A DNA stretch of 64,000 nucleotides from Halolamina pelagica (GTDB lineage Archaea > Halobacteriota > Halobacteria > Halobacteriales > Haloferacaceae). The DNA lies in NCBI RefSeq assembly GCF_900115675.1, contig NZ_FOXI01000007.1, positions 1 through 64,000 on the forward strand. Direction: 5' to 3'. Below the pieces are notes generated by a model that was given only the letters and a program-made list of their open reading frames with translations, was not told where the DNA came from and searched no databases. A program made the translations under genes and the position numbers. Shown one piece after another: positions 36,600 to 45,168 of the stretch. Numbering within the stretch: position 1 is the first letter of the stretch; each line of letters begins with the position of its first letter.

Positions 36600-36794
36600 T
36601 CAGACCCCCAGCGCGTCCAGCAGATCGAACCCCCAGCCGAGGTGCGCCATCACGTAGTAGCCCACGTAGATCCCGACGATGGCGACGACACCCGGCAGCG
36701 CCGGCGGCGCCGGGATGGGGAGCCGGAGGAACGTGAACAGCGCACCGGTGATGATTCCGACCGCCAGCGCCGCGACGACGGCAGCGACGTTCAT
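36600..36794 (-). CDS. XapX-domain small membrane protein
   Basis: The 64-aa product has two hydrophobic segments and the XapX pattern GALFTFLRLPIPAPPALPG followed by VVAIVGIYVGY. XapX proteins are often near xanthine or transport genes, but the function is unknown. It is divergent from the cyclophilin gene with about 108 bases between starts. Confidence 0.85.
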   Translation of the reverse strand: MNVAAVVAALAVGIITGALFTFLRLPIPAPPALPGVVAIVGIYVGYYVMAHLGWGFDLLDALGV

Positions 36795-36902
36795 GGTTCC
36801 CGGAGCCACGCGGTCGGCGTAAGTAAAGGCGGCTATCGGCGCCGACGCCGCGATGCGGCCGGAGTCAGCAAGGTTAACCGTCGCCCGGCCCGATTCTTCG
36901 CC

Positions 36903-37481
36903 ATGAGCTACGAGGACGAGATGGAGAACCCCGAGAACCCCGTCGCGACGATCCACACCACCCACGGCGACATCGTCGTGGAACTGTTCGAGCAGCGCGC
37001 GCCGACGACGGTGCGGAACTTCGTCACGCTGGCGACCCACGCCGAGGACTACGAGGACGCCGAGATCGGCCCCGAGGGCGAGGCCTGGGAGGACGACGGC
37101 GAGAAGCGCGTCGACCCCCTCTACGACGACGTCGCCTTCCACCGCATCATCTCCGACTTCATGATCCAGGGCGGCGACCCGTCCGAGACCGGTCGCGGCG
37201 GCCCCGGCTACCAGTTCGACGACGAGTTCCACGAGGACCTGACCCACGACGGCGCCGGGATCCTCTCGATGGCCAACTCCGGCCCGGACACCAACGGCTC
37301 GCAGTTCTTCATCACACTCGACGCCCAGCCCCACCTCGACGGCAAGCACGCCGTCTTCGGCCGCGTCATCGACGGGATGGACGTGGTTGAGGACCTCGGC
37401 TCGGTCCCGACCGACCGGAACGACCAGCCCCAGGTCGAGGCGAAGCTCGAGTCCGTCGACATCGACGAGAGCGCCGAATAA
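36903..37481 (+). CDS. Cyclophilin-type peptidyl-prolyl isomerase
   Basis: The 192-aa protein catalyses cis-trans isomerisation of X-Pro bonds. Family blocks are VAFHRIISDFMIQGGD (with the catalytic Arg), GAGILSMANSGPDTNGSQFF and HAVFGRVIDGMDVV. No signal peptide is present, so it is a cytoplasmic foldase. It has an acidic insertion (DYEDAEIGPEGEAWEDDGE) typical of haloarchaeal forms. Its ATG at 36903 follows a plausible leaderless region. Confidence 0.95.
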   Translation: MSYEDEMENPENPVATIHTTHGDIVVELFEQRAPTTVRNFVTLATHAEDYEDAEIGPEGEAWEDDGEKRVDPLYDDVAFHRIISDFMIQGGDPSETGRGGPGYQFDDEFHEDLTHDGAGILSMANSGPDTNGSQFFITLDAQPHLDGKHAVFGRVIDGMDVVEDLGSVPTDRNDQPQVEAKLESVDIDESAE

Positions 37482-37550
37482 GCGCTCTCGTCTGCCCGCC
37501 GGCCGAAGTCCGGCGACGTCGACGAGGAAGGCAGTCGCGGCTCGTGACCC

Positions 37551-37572
37551 GCCGCGACCGCCGTGTCGCGGC
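37551..37572 (+). terminator. Hairpin after the cyclophilin gene
   Basis: GCCGCGAC and GTCGCGGC form a perfect 8-bp stem with a 6-nt loop, 69 bases after the cyclophilin stop. No T-run follows, so it may be a weak terminator or processing site. The rest of the 37482-37732 gap holds only the promoter of the next gene. Confidence 0.4.
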
Positions 37573-37732
37573 TGAGGGCCTCGACGCCGTGACTGTGTAC
37601 CGCCGCGAACTGCGCCGCCGCCGTTCTGCGATCTTCCACCCTCCTCAGCGACGCGAGTACGCTGATTGCGCTCCACATAAGCGTTGCCGGCAAAGCTTAT
37701 CCCTATCCGTGCCAGAGGTTGACACGCACAGC

Positions 37733-38074
37733 ATGTTCGAGCAGTTCTCCAGCGGCTACTACCTGGGGGTGTTGTACGTCCAACCGGGGGCGGCGGAGGC
37801 CGCCCTCAACGTCGAGGATCACGAGGCGGTCAACCGCCAGCTCTACGGCGACAGCGAGGGGATCGAGCGGCTCGACTCCCCGCTCGTGATGAAGCTCGAC
37901 GGCACACACTTCCCGGTCCGGGGCGAGGAGGGGGTCCCGACGGGCACGCTGACGGTGCCCGAGTCGCTGGCCGACGACGACCTGCCCGCGCGTCGGGAGG
38001 TGCTGCTCGCTCGCCCGGAGCGCGCCGGCCAACTGCTCAAGTACGGCGGCTGGCAGCCGCCGGACGCCGCGTAA
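37733..38074 (+). CDS. Conserved haloarchaeal protein (DUF5802-like)
   Basis: The 113-aa product begins MFEQFSSGYYLGVLYVQP and ends LLKYGGWQPPDAA. I recall this pattern as a haloarchaea-specific family of unknown function. It has no membrane segment. The start at 37733 follows an AAGCTTAT TATA-like region about 37 bases upstream, so the gene probably has its own promoter. Confidence 0.82.
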   Translation: MFEQFSSGYYLGVLYVQPGAAEAALNVEDHEAVNRQLYGDSEGIERLDSPLVMKLDGTHFPVRGEEGVPTGTLTVPESLADDDLPARREVLLARPERAGQLLKYGGWQPPDAA

Positions 38075-38157
38075 GCACCGCTCGTCGGGGCGAAGGCACC
38101 GCCTAACGGACCAACAAGCACCGCGTTACTTTATCCGTGTACTCCAACTCTCCAGCT

Positions 38158-38289
38158 ATGGCCACGGGTCAACGCTCGAACGACAGGGTCGAGGAACAGC
38201 TGCTGGAAGCGCTCGACGCCGCCGAGAACCGGGAGGTACGGTACCACATCCGCGAGACGCTGCAGCACCTCCACCTCGACGACGGCTGA
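38158..38289 (+). CDS. Small conserved haloarchaeal protein
   Basis: This 43-aa product starts MATGQRSNDRVEEQLLEA and ends LQHLHLDDG. It is mostly helical and acidic, with the recurrent haloarchaeal YHIRETLQ pattern. Function is unknown. It follows an AT-richer leader with TTACTTTATCC about 20-30 bases upstream, consistent with an independent leaderless promoter. Confidence 0.65.
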   Translation: MATGQRSNDRVEEQLLEALDAAENREVRYHIRETLQHLHLDDG

Positions 38290-38357
38290 GCCCTCCCCGG
38301 CGACGCGGCGAAGCCGAGCCCCGAAGCTACAAACCCCTCCCCGCCCGCGGGTTCGGT

Positions 38358-39260
38358 ATGCTCGACCGCCTGCTGGGCCGGCGCCACCTGAAAGAGCGCA
38401 TCGCCGAACTCGAAGCGGAGTGTGAGAGCCTCCAGGCTCGGGCCGAATCAGCCAAGGAGAGCCGCGCCGACGCCGTCAGCGCGCGCCAGGAGGCCGAACG
38501 CGAGGTCAACCGGCTGGAGGACCGGATCACCGAACTCGAGGATCGTCTCGAACGCGCCGAGGGCGACGCCGAACTCGACCTGGCCTTCCGGTACGAGGAG
38601 ACCTGCCGCGGCGACCGCGTCGGCGCCGTCGCCGACCGCCTGCGCAGCGTCGACGCCGGGCGCGAGGGCGCACTGACCGCGTTCGTCGACGACGACGATG
38701 CGGTCCCCGAACCGGTCCGGGAGACCCTCGGCGACCGAGCGCCGCTGGTCTCGCGGGCCGCGCCCTGTCTGGTCTGTGCCGACGACGCCGGCCTCGTCGC
38801 CGCCGCGCTCTCGCTCCCGATCGAACCGGACCCGTTCGTCGAGTGGGACGACGGGTTCCGCGTCGATCCCGCGTGGGTGCGGCCGACCGGCCGACTCTGC
38901 TTCGCGCTCGTGCGCTCGGACACGTTCGCCCTCGGGGTGTACGAGGACGGCGACCGCGTCGAGTTCGAGGGGTTCGAGAGCGACGTGATGGACGAGCACT
39001 CCAAGGGCGGGTTCTCCCAGGACCGCTTCGAGCGCCGCCGGGACAACCAGATCGACGACCACCTCGAGAAGGCCGCCGAGTCGATCGAGAACCGCGCGAC
39101 CGACGCGGACCGCGTGGTGGTCGTCGGCGAGCGCAGCGTGCTCGGGGAGCTGCGCGAGCTCGCGGACGCGACCGCCCGCGTCGACGCCACCGGCGACCCG
39201 GAGGCGGCGCTCGAACACGCGTTCTCGGACTTCTGGAGCGTCGGCGTCCGCGGGCTCTGA
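38358..39260 (+). CDS. Vms1/Ankzf1-like peptidyl-tRNA hydrolase (archaeal release-factor family)
   Basis: The 300-aa product has an N-terminal coiled coil (about residues 10-75) and a release-factor-like domain with SKGGFSQDRFERRRDNQ, the Vms1/eRF1-like catalytic loop, followed by VVVVGERSVLGELRE. In eukaryotes Vms1 frees nascent chains from obstructed 60S ribosomes. An archaeal rescue role is inferred. The Gln in GGFSQ is in place, so activity is plausible. Confidence 0.8.
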   Translation: MLDRLLGRRHLKERIAELEAECESLQARAESAKESRADAVSARQEAEREVNRLEDRITELEDRLERAEGDAELDLAFRYEETCRGDRVGAVADRLRSVDAGREGALTAFVDDDDAVPEPVRETLGDRAPLVSRAAPCLVCADDAGLVAAALSLPIEPDPFVEWDDGFRVDPAWVRPTGRLCFALVRSDTFALGVYEDGDRVEFEGFESDVMDEHSKGGFSQDRFERRRDNQIDDHLEKAAESIENRATDADRVVVVGERSVLGELRELADATARVDATGDPEAALEHAFSDFWSVGVRGL

Positions 39261-39308
39261 GTTTCCGCGAGCCACCGATTTATACCCTCCCTCCTCCATC
39301 CCCACACC

Positions 39309-40346
39309 ATGCCCGACCAGCGACGACTCGCGATCCTCGCCCACGAGAAGTTCCCCGACCGCGCGAAGACCGCACTCGGCGTGATGCGCTACAGCGACGA
39401 CGAGACCGTCGCCGTCATCGACCGCGACGCCGCGGGGAGCCGGGTCCACGACCACACCGACACCGTGCCGGACGCCCCCATCGTCGGCTCCTTTTCGGAG
39501 ATCGACGACGAGGTCGACGCGCTCCTGATCGGCATCGCCCCGATCGGCGGCGGCTTCGACGAGTCCTGGCGCCCGGACGTGACCGCGGCGCTGGAAGCCG
39601 GCGTCGACGTGGTCGCCGGCCTGCACTACTTCCTCAACGAGGACGAGGAGTTCGCGACGCTCGCGGCCGAACACGGCGCGGAGATCCACGACGTGCGCGA
39701 ACCCCACCCCGGGATCGGCGTCGCGGAGGGGAAGTCAGACGAGATCGACGCCGAAGTCGTCCTCACGGTCGGGACCGACTGCTCGGTCGGGAAGATGACC
39801 GCCACCTGCGAACTGGTCGACGCCGCCCGGGAGGCCGGCATCGACGCCGGTTTCGTCCCCACCGGGCAGACCGGGATCATGATCGCCGGCTGGGGAAACC
39901 CCGTGGACCGTGTGGTCTCGGACTTCACCGCCGGCGCCGTCGAGGAGATGCTGCTCGAGAAGGGCGACGAGCACGACGTGCTGTTCGTCGAGGGGCAGGG
40001 GAGCATCGTCCACCCCGCCTACTCCGCGGTCACCTGCGGCATCCTGCACGGCTCGATGGCCGACAAACTGGTGCTCTGTCACGAGGCCGGCCGCGAGGTC
40101 GTCCACGGCTACGAGGACACCGAGCTGCCGCCGATCCCGGAGTACGTCGACCTCTACGAGTCGCTCGCGGCGCCGGTCCACGAGGCCGAGGTCGTCGCCG
40201 GCGCGCTCAACACGAAGGAGATCGACGACGACGACGCGGCCCGGGAGGCCGTCGAGGCGTTCGGCGACGAGCTCGGCGGCGCCGCCACCGACCCCGTCCG
40301 GTTCGATCCCGCGGAGATCGTCGACGAGATCGTGGGGGAGCGATGA
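39309..40346 (+). CDS. DUF1611 (DgcN-like) P-loop acyltransferase
   Basis: The 345-aa protein is in the DUF1611 family. In Pseudoalteromonas the family member DgcN N-acetylates D-glutamate. It has a P-loop-like GTDCSVGKMT (155-164), GFVPTGQTGIMIAGWG and FVEGQGSIVHPAYSA. It overlaps the next gene, an enolase-superfamily racemase, in ATGA. The pair DgcN-DgcA converts D-Glu to N-acetyl-L-Glu in that bacterium; here the archaeal pair may do the same or act in a related dipeptide pathway. Confidence 0.85.
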   Translation: MPDQRRLAILAHEKFPDRAKTALGVMRYSDDETVAVIDRDAAGSRVHDHTDTVPDAPIVGSFSEIDDEVDALLIGIAPIGGGFDESWRPDVTAALEAGVDVVAGLHYFLNEDEEFATLAAEHGAEIHDVREPHPGIGVAEGKSDEIDAEVVLTVGTDCSVGKMTATCELVDAAREAGIDAGFVPTGQTGIMIAGWGNPVDRVVSDFTAGAVEEMLLEKGDEHDVLFVEGQGSIVHPAYSAVTCGILHGSMADKLVLCHEAGREVVHGYEDTELPPIPEYVDLYESLAAPVHEAEVVAGALNTKEIDDDDAAREAVEAFGDELGGAATDPVRFDPAEIVDEIVGER

Positions 40347-41383
40347 GCCTCGACACCGAGTTCGAGCGCGTCTCGCTCCCGCTGGCGAACGCGTTCACCA
40401 TCTCGCGGGGCACCCAGGAGACCGCCGAGAACGTGATCGTCAAGATCACCGACGAGGGCGGGATGACGGGCGTCGGCGGCGCCGCGCCCTCGTCGCACTA
40501 CGGCGAGACGGCGGATACGGTCGAGGCGGTCCTGCCGGACCTGCTCGACGTGGTCGAGGAGGTGGGCGACCCCCACGCGCTGACGACCATCGAGGAGCGC
40601 ATGCGCCACACCGTCGAACGCAACCCCGCGGCGCGGTGTGCGGTCTCGATCGCGCTGCACGACCTCGCGGCCAAGCGCACCGGGCTGCCGCTCTACCGGA
40701 TGTGGGGGCTCGACCCCAGCGAGACGCCGACGAGTTCGTTCACGATCGGCCTCGACACGACCGGGCGCATCCGCGAGAAGACCGCCGACGCCGTCGACGC
40801 CGGCTACTCGACGCTGAAGGTCAAACTCGGCACCGACCGCGACCGGGAGATCATCGAGGCGATCCGCGAGGAGGCGCCCGAGGCGACGCTGCGCGTCGAC
40901 GCCAACGAGGCGTGGACGCCCCGCGAGACCGTCCAGAACTCCCGCTGGCTCGCCGAGCACGACGTGGAGTTCATCGAACAGCCCGTGCCCGCCGAGGACC
41001 CCGAGGGGCTCAAGTTCGCCTACGAGCGGAGCGAGCTCCCCATCGCCGCCGACGAGTCCTGCATCACGCTCGAGGACGTCCCCGAGATCGCTGACAAGTG
41101 CGATATCGCGAACCTGAAGCTGATGAAGTGTGGCGGCCTGCTGGAGGCGAAACGGATGGTCCACGCCGCCCGCGCCGAGGGGCTGGAAGTGATGCTCGGC
41201 TGCATGATCGAGAGCAACGCCAGCATCGCCGCGGGGGTCCACCTCGGCCCGCTGCTGGACTACGCCGACCTCGACGGCTCGCTGCTGCTCGACTCCGATC
41301 CCTACGCTGGCGTCGACCTCGTCGCGGGAGAGATGCGGCTGGCGGAACTGGGGCTGCCCGGCACCGGCGCGCGAACGGAGTAG
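40343..41383 (+). CDS. Enolase-superfamily epimerase (dipeptide epimerase / DgcA-like)
   Basis: The 346-aa enzyme has the racemase acid/base lysines Lys159 and Lys161 (LKVKLG), Lys262 (LKLMKCGG), and metal ligands Asp186, Glu212 (FIEQP) and Asp237 (AADES). This set matches L-Ala-D/L-Glu epimerase and its relative N-acetyl-D-glutamate racemase DgcA. Co-translation with the DUF1611 gene favours the DgcA role. ATG at 40343 is fixed by the overlap. Confidence 0.9.
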   Translation: MSLDTEFERVSLPLANAFTISRGTQETAENVIVKITDEGGMTGVGGAAPSSHYGETADTVEAVLPDLLDVVEEVGDPHALTTIEERMRHTVERNPAARCAVSIALHDLAAKRTGLPLYRMWGLDPSETPTSSFTIGLDTTGRIREKTADAVDAGYSTLKVKLGTDRDREIIEAIREEAPEATLRVDANEAWTPRETVQNSRWLAEHDVEFIEQPVPAEDPEGLKFAYERSELPIAADESCITLEDVPEIADKCDIANLKLMKCGGLLEAKRMVHAARAEGLEVMLGCMIESNASIAAGVHLGPLLDYADLDGSLLLDSDPYAGVDLVAGEMRLAELGLPGTGARTE

Positions 41384-41424
41384 TCGGTTCGCGCGGTCAT
41401 CCCGCCGACCTGTAGCTATTTCCG

Positions 41425-41660
41425 GTGTCGAACGCGACCAGTACCGAGATGGCGGCGCCACCGGCGGTCCCGTTCGGGGTTGGCGCGACGGCAGCAGCGG
41501 TGACCATCGCGAGCCTGCTGGCGACGCTCGCGACGGATATCCGGCTGTGGCCGCCGGGACGGACCGCCCCAAACCCGTGCGCCACTGGGGGCTCGTCGCC
41601 GTCTTCGACGGCTGTATCCTCGGGCTCGCCTCCCGCGGTCCGTCGGCGTCCGGACGCTCT
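41425..41660 (+). pseudogene. Possible remnant of a membrane protein, frameshifted and truncated
   Basis: A GTG at 41425 opens a frame with a hydrophobic helix (TAAAVTIASLLATLATD) then RLWPPG. The sense then continues in a second frame as HWGLVAVFDGCILGLA before running into the antisense of the next gene. The sequence resembles the N-terminus of haloarchaeal isoprenylcysteine-methyltransferase-like membrane proteins, from memory. A small indel near 41555 would explain the break. The rest of the gene is missing. Confidence 0.4.
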
Positions 41661-41678
41661 CGGGGGAGTGAGCCGCGA

Positions 41679-42713
41679 TCACTCCTCGAGCGCCACGTCC
41701 CGGTCCGTCTCCCGGAGGATGAACGGGCCGATGGAGAGCGTGCGCTTGGTGACGGTGACGATCCGGAGGATGTACGAGAGCAGCACCGCGAACGGCAGCA
41801 GCGCGACGGCGACGACGGCCGCGGCCTGCAGCAGCGCGAACGGGACGCCGGCGACGCCGCCCGGGGCCGGGTCGAAGAACAGTAGCGCCCACGTCGACAC
41901 CAACAACGACGGCAGCGACGTCCAGAGGATGCTGCGCGAGAGGTCGATCAACTCCCACTGGAAGTAGAGCGTCTTGAAGTGCTCGCGGGCGGGGCCGAAC
42001 AGTTCGAGCACGCTCGCCAGCGCCGCCAGCCGGTCGCTCGCCTGGTCGCTCAAGCTATCTGCGTACTCGACCTGGAGCCGGTTCGCGGTGTAGAGCTTCC
42101 AGGAGTAGTTGAAGTTCAGCGCCGCCGAGATGACCTCGAACTCGCCGAATCGGGCGCCCTCGAGGTCCGAACGCACCCCCTCGCTGTTCTCCCGGATGGC
42201 GTCGACGAACTCGATGATCCGGCCGCGGAGTTCGTCGTCCTCGAGGTCCTCGACGGCCGACGCCACGTCCTCGGCGCGCTGCTCGGTCGCGCCCACGAGC
42301 GACCGGAGAAACGCCGACGGCTCGGTCGGGCTGATGGGGTCCTCCAGCAGGTCGCCCACGTCCGATCGGAACCTCGTCGCCTCCTCCATCCGGCCGCGCT
42401 GGTCACCGACGGCGCCCTGCTCCTGGGAGAGCACCAACTGCGAGAGCGTCAGCACCAGTGTCACGCCGGTCACCGTCGACCCGATGAGCGCCTGCGCCAG
42501 CGTCTCCATCGGGTCGCCGTCGGTGAGTAGCGGATAGACGGAGTCCGGGCGGGCGATCCCGCCAGCGACGACGCCGAGAAAGAGCGCGCTGACGACGCCC
42601 AGCGCGACCAGTCGGCGGTCCGCGCCCATGTACAACCAGAGCTTGGCGGTGCTTACCTCCGCACGCTCCCGGATCGTGTCCTGGGTCTCGCCAGGCGATT
42701 CGGGCGTGCTCAC
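41679..42713 (-). CDS. Membrane protein, function unknown
   Basis: The 344-aa protein has two N-terminal hydrophobic segments (about 35-55 and 73-98), a long helical cytoplasmic region with acidic patches, and two C-terminal segments ending in LLSYILRIVTVTKR. No family can be named with confidence. It follows the PspA gene on the same strand with 31 bases between, so it may share a stress-related transcript. Confidence 0.75.
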   Translation of the reverse strand: MSTPESPGETQDTIRERAEVSTAKLWLYMGADRRLVALGVVSALFLGVVAGGIARPDSVYPLLTDGDPMETLAQALIGSTVTGVTLVLTLSQLVLSQEQGAVGDQRGRMEEATRFRSDVGDLLEDPISPTEPSAFLRSLVGATEQRAEDVASAVEDLEDDELRGRIIEFVDAIRENSEGVRSDLEGARFGEFEVISAALNFNYSWKLYTANRLQVEYADSLSDQASDRLAALASVLELFGPAREHFKTLYFQWELIDLSRSILWTSLPSLLVSTWALLFFDPAPGGVAGVPFALLQAAAVVAVALLPFAVLLSYILRIVTVTKRTLSIGPFILRETDRDVALEE

Positions 42714-42744
42714 GGCCGCTCACCGCCGGAAAACTGTCGGAGGG

Positions 42745-43590
42745 TCACTCCTCGTCCCGGAGCTCCTCGAGTTCGCTCTCGATTTCGGGGTCGGCCTCGG
42801 CATCCGCGCCGGCCTCGGCATCCGCGCCGGTCTCGGCGTCGGCGGGTTCGGTTTCGGCCTCGCTCGGTTCGTCGGCACCGTTGGCCGCCACCTCCTCGCC
42901 GAGTTCGCCCTTCAGCGTCGCGAGTTCGGACTCGACCTCGGCGTCGGTCCGGCCCTGTTCGAGTTCGCGGTCGATGCGGTCCTCGTCGGAGAGGGCGTTC
43001 TCGAAGGCGCCCGTCTCCTCGAGTTCGTCCATCGCCTCCGCGCGGGCCTCCATCTCCTCGGTGCGCTCCTCGGAGCGTTCGATCGCCCGAGTCACGTCGC
43101 TCATCTCGTCGCCGGCGCCCGTCATCGCCTCGGAGACGCGGGTCTCGGCCTCGGCGGCGTCGTGGCGCGCCTTCAGCGTCTCCTTGCGGGTGCGGAACTC
43201 CTCGATCTGGCTCTGGAGTTCGTCCTTCTTCTCGACGAGTCGGTCCTGGGACTGCTGGAGGTCGGCGATCTGGGCCTCCAGGTCCTCGATCTCGTTCATC
43301 TTCGACTTCTTCTTCTCCAAGGCCTCGCGGGCGAGGTCGTCGCGGTCCTGCCGGACCGCCTCGCGGGCCTGCTCGTTGTGCTTCTCGACGTTCTCCTCCA
43401 GCCGGCGCTTCTGGATCTCCAGCCGTTTCTTCTGGGTCGTGAGGTCGGCGATGCCCTGCTTGACCTCCTGGAGCTGGTCGCGCATCTGCTCGTAGGAGTA
43501 GTCGAGGGTCTCGTTCGGGTCCTCGGCCCGGTTGAGCACCGAGTTCAGCTTCGACCGCACGATGTAGGAGGCACGCGAGAGGATTCCCAT
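42745..43590 (-). CDS. PspA/IM30 (Vipp1)-family membrane-stress protein
   Basis: The 281-aa product begins MGILSRASYIVRSKLNSVLN, the amphipathic helix of PspA/Vipp1 proteins, then long coiled coils (about 25-190) and an acidic Asp/Glu/Ala tail with repeated DAEAGADAE units. Family members form rods or rings on membranes under stress. The tail is longer than in bacterial PspA and may be an adaptation to high salt. It is divergent from the hydrolase gene at 43687. Confidence 0.9.
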   Translation of the reverse strand: MGILSRASYIVRSKLNSVLNRAEDPNETLDYSYEQMRDQLQEVKQGIADLTTQKKRLEIQKRRLEENVEKHNEQAREAVRQDRDDLAREALEKKKSKMNEIEDLEAQIADLQQSQDRLVEKKDELQSQIEEFRTRKETLKARHDAAEAETRVSEAMTGAGDEMSDVTRAIERSEERTEEMEARAEAMDELEETGAFENALSDEDRIDRELEQGRTDAEVESELATLKGELGEEVAANGADEPSEAETEPADAETGADAEAGADAEADPEIESELEELRDEE

Positions 43591-43686
43591 ACCGGTGTAT
43601 GGGGCCGTCAGCGCCTTAAAACCTCCCGCGAGTGACCAGTAGCCGCGAGCGGAAGGTGCTTTGGAGTGGCTCTCCCACCCGGAGCC

Positions 43687-44346
43687 ATGAGCGACAGCGA
43701 ACCGGTCGTCGTCCCGAGCGCGCGGGACGTGCGGGCGAGCCTCGACACGGCGCCCGGCGACGGTCGGGCGGGCGCCGACGAAGGCACCCCAGCCGACGCC
43801 TGTGTCGTCGCCTGCCCGCCCCACCCACAGCATCGCGGCCACCGCGGCGACGGGCGACTCGTCGCCATCAGCGACCGCCTGACCGAGGCCGGCGTCGACT
43901 GCCTGCGCTTCGACTACGGCGACTGGGACGAGGGGTACGGCGAACTCGGCGACACCTACGCCGCGATCGAGTGGGCGAGCGAACGCTACGAGACGGTCGG
44001 GCTGACGGGGTTCAGCTTCGGGGGCTGTCTCACCCTGCTCGCGGCGGCGGGGACCGCCGTCGACGGCACCGCGGCCGCGACGCCGGATCTCGCCGCCGTC
44101 GCCGCGCTCGCGCCGCCGAGTCGGCTGAACGACGACCTGCACGCGCTCCCCGCGATGGCGCGCATCGACGCCCCCGCGACGGTCGTCTACGGCGAGCGCG
44201 ACGACATCGCGGACTGGGAGCCGGTCGTGGAGCGCGCCGAGGAGCTCGGCTGGCCGACGACGGGGCTGTCGGCGGGCCACCTCTTCGTCGGACGGATCGA
44301 AGAGGCAGGCGACGCTCTCGGCGAGTTCCTGCTGGACTCGCTCTGA
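43687..44346 (+). CDS. Alpha/beta-hydrolase (dienelactone-hydrolase-like)
   Basis: The 219-aa product has VACPPHPQHRGHRGD (oxyanion region), a nucleophile elbow GFSFGG, an Asp in YGERDDIADW and a late His in SAGHLFVG. This completes an esterase-type triad. It matches the short haloarchaeal family of hydrolases acting on unknown esters. ATG at 43687 is preferred over 43666, which has a weaker context. Confidence 0.85.
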   Translation: MSDSEPVVVPSARDVRASLDTAPGDGRAGADEGTPADACVVACPPHPQHRGHRGDGRLVAISDRLTEAGVDCLRFDYGDWDEGYGELGDTYAAIEWASERYETVGLTGFSFGGCLTLLAAAGTAVDGTAAATPDLAAVAALAPPSRLNDDLHALPAMARIDAPATVVYGERDDIADWEPVVERAEELGWPTTGLSAGHLFVGRIEEAGDALGEFLLDSL

Positions 44347-44347
44347 G

Positions 44348-44767
44348 CTACTGCGCCCCTTCGCGGTAGCCCGCGACGACGTAGCTCCCGGTGAGGCTCA
44401 GGACCATCGTGAGCACGAACGCCCAGAAGCCGACCGTGAGCGCGTCGGCGACCAGCGCGCCGGTCGACGCCCGCTCGATCGGTTCCCAGACGTAGATCCC
44501 GACCGCGGCGACGGCGCCGACGGCGAACGGCGCGAGAAAGCGGGGACTCCACAGCGAGCCGCCGGTCTCGGCGTAGCTCGCGACGTAGTTCCGGAACGTG
44601 GCGACGAAGACGTAGACGGCGAACGCCCAGAGCAGGCCGCTGAGGACGGCGGCGAGCAGCGCCGGGACGTGGATCGCCGTCGCACCGGATAGCGAGCCGC
44701 CAGCCCCCACCAGAAACGCTGCGAAGAGGAGGAGGTGCCACCGTTCGAACCGATCCTGGAGGGGCAT
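44348..44767 (-). CDS. Four-helix membrane protein, function unknown
   Basis: The 139-aa product has four hydrophobic segments (about 10-25, 30-52, 72-90 and 108-130) after MPLQDRFERWHL. No family is recognised. It is convergent with the hydrolase and lies 43 bases downstream of the TFS stop on the same strand, so read-through is possible. Confidence 0.7.
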   Translation of the reverse strand: MPLQDRFERWHLLLFAAFLVGAGGSLSGATAIHVPALLAAVLSGLLWAFAVYVFVATFRNYVASYAETGGSLWSPRFLAPFAVGAVAAVGIYVWEPIERASTGALVADALTVGFWAFVLTMVLSLTGSYVVAGYREGAQ

Positions 44768-44810
44768 TACGCCGAAAGTCGACCGGCCGGGAGAAAAGCG
44801 TGCCGCCGGT

Positions 44811-45134
44811 TCAGTTGTACTCGCGCCAGGTGTTGTCGCACTCCTTGCAGCGCAGGAACCGGGTCGGGGGCTCGTCGGCGGAGGCGGTCTGGCGGATCTC
44901 GTACCACGCCTCGCCGTGGCCACACTCCTCGCAGGTCACGTCCGAGGCCGTTGGTTTGCCCTCGTACTCGGCCTCGTCGTCGGCCTCGATCAGGTCGCCG
45001 TGGGTCTGTTCGTCGGTGGAGACGAACGCTTCCTCGGCCGCCTCGTCGCGGGGCTGGCTGGCGTCGCACTCGGTGCAGACCATCCGGTCGCCCTCCGCGA
45101 CCATCATCGAGCCGCAGTCGTCGCAGAACTGCAT
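44811..45134 (-). CDS. Transcription elongation/cleavage factor TFS (RPB9/TFIIS-like)
   Basis: The 107-aa protein has two zinc ribbons: CDDCGS ... CTECD at the N-terminus and CEECGH ... CKECD at the C-terminus, with the acidic loop ASADEPPTRF that in TFIIS/TFS stimulates RNA cleavage by stalled RNA polymerase. It acts in the cytoplasm on the archaeal polymerase. It starts at 45134, 34 bases after the gene at 45169 on the same strand. Confidence 0.93.
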   Translation of the reverse strand: MQFCDDCGSMMVAEGDRMVCTECDASQPRDEAAEEAFVSTDEQTHGDLIEADDEAEYEGKPTASDVTCEECGHGEAWYEIRQTASADEPPTRFLRCKECDNTWREYN

Positions 45135-45168
45135 ACCGGAGCACGGGGGGCCGCGCGGGAAAGCCTGT

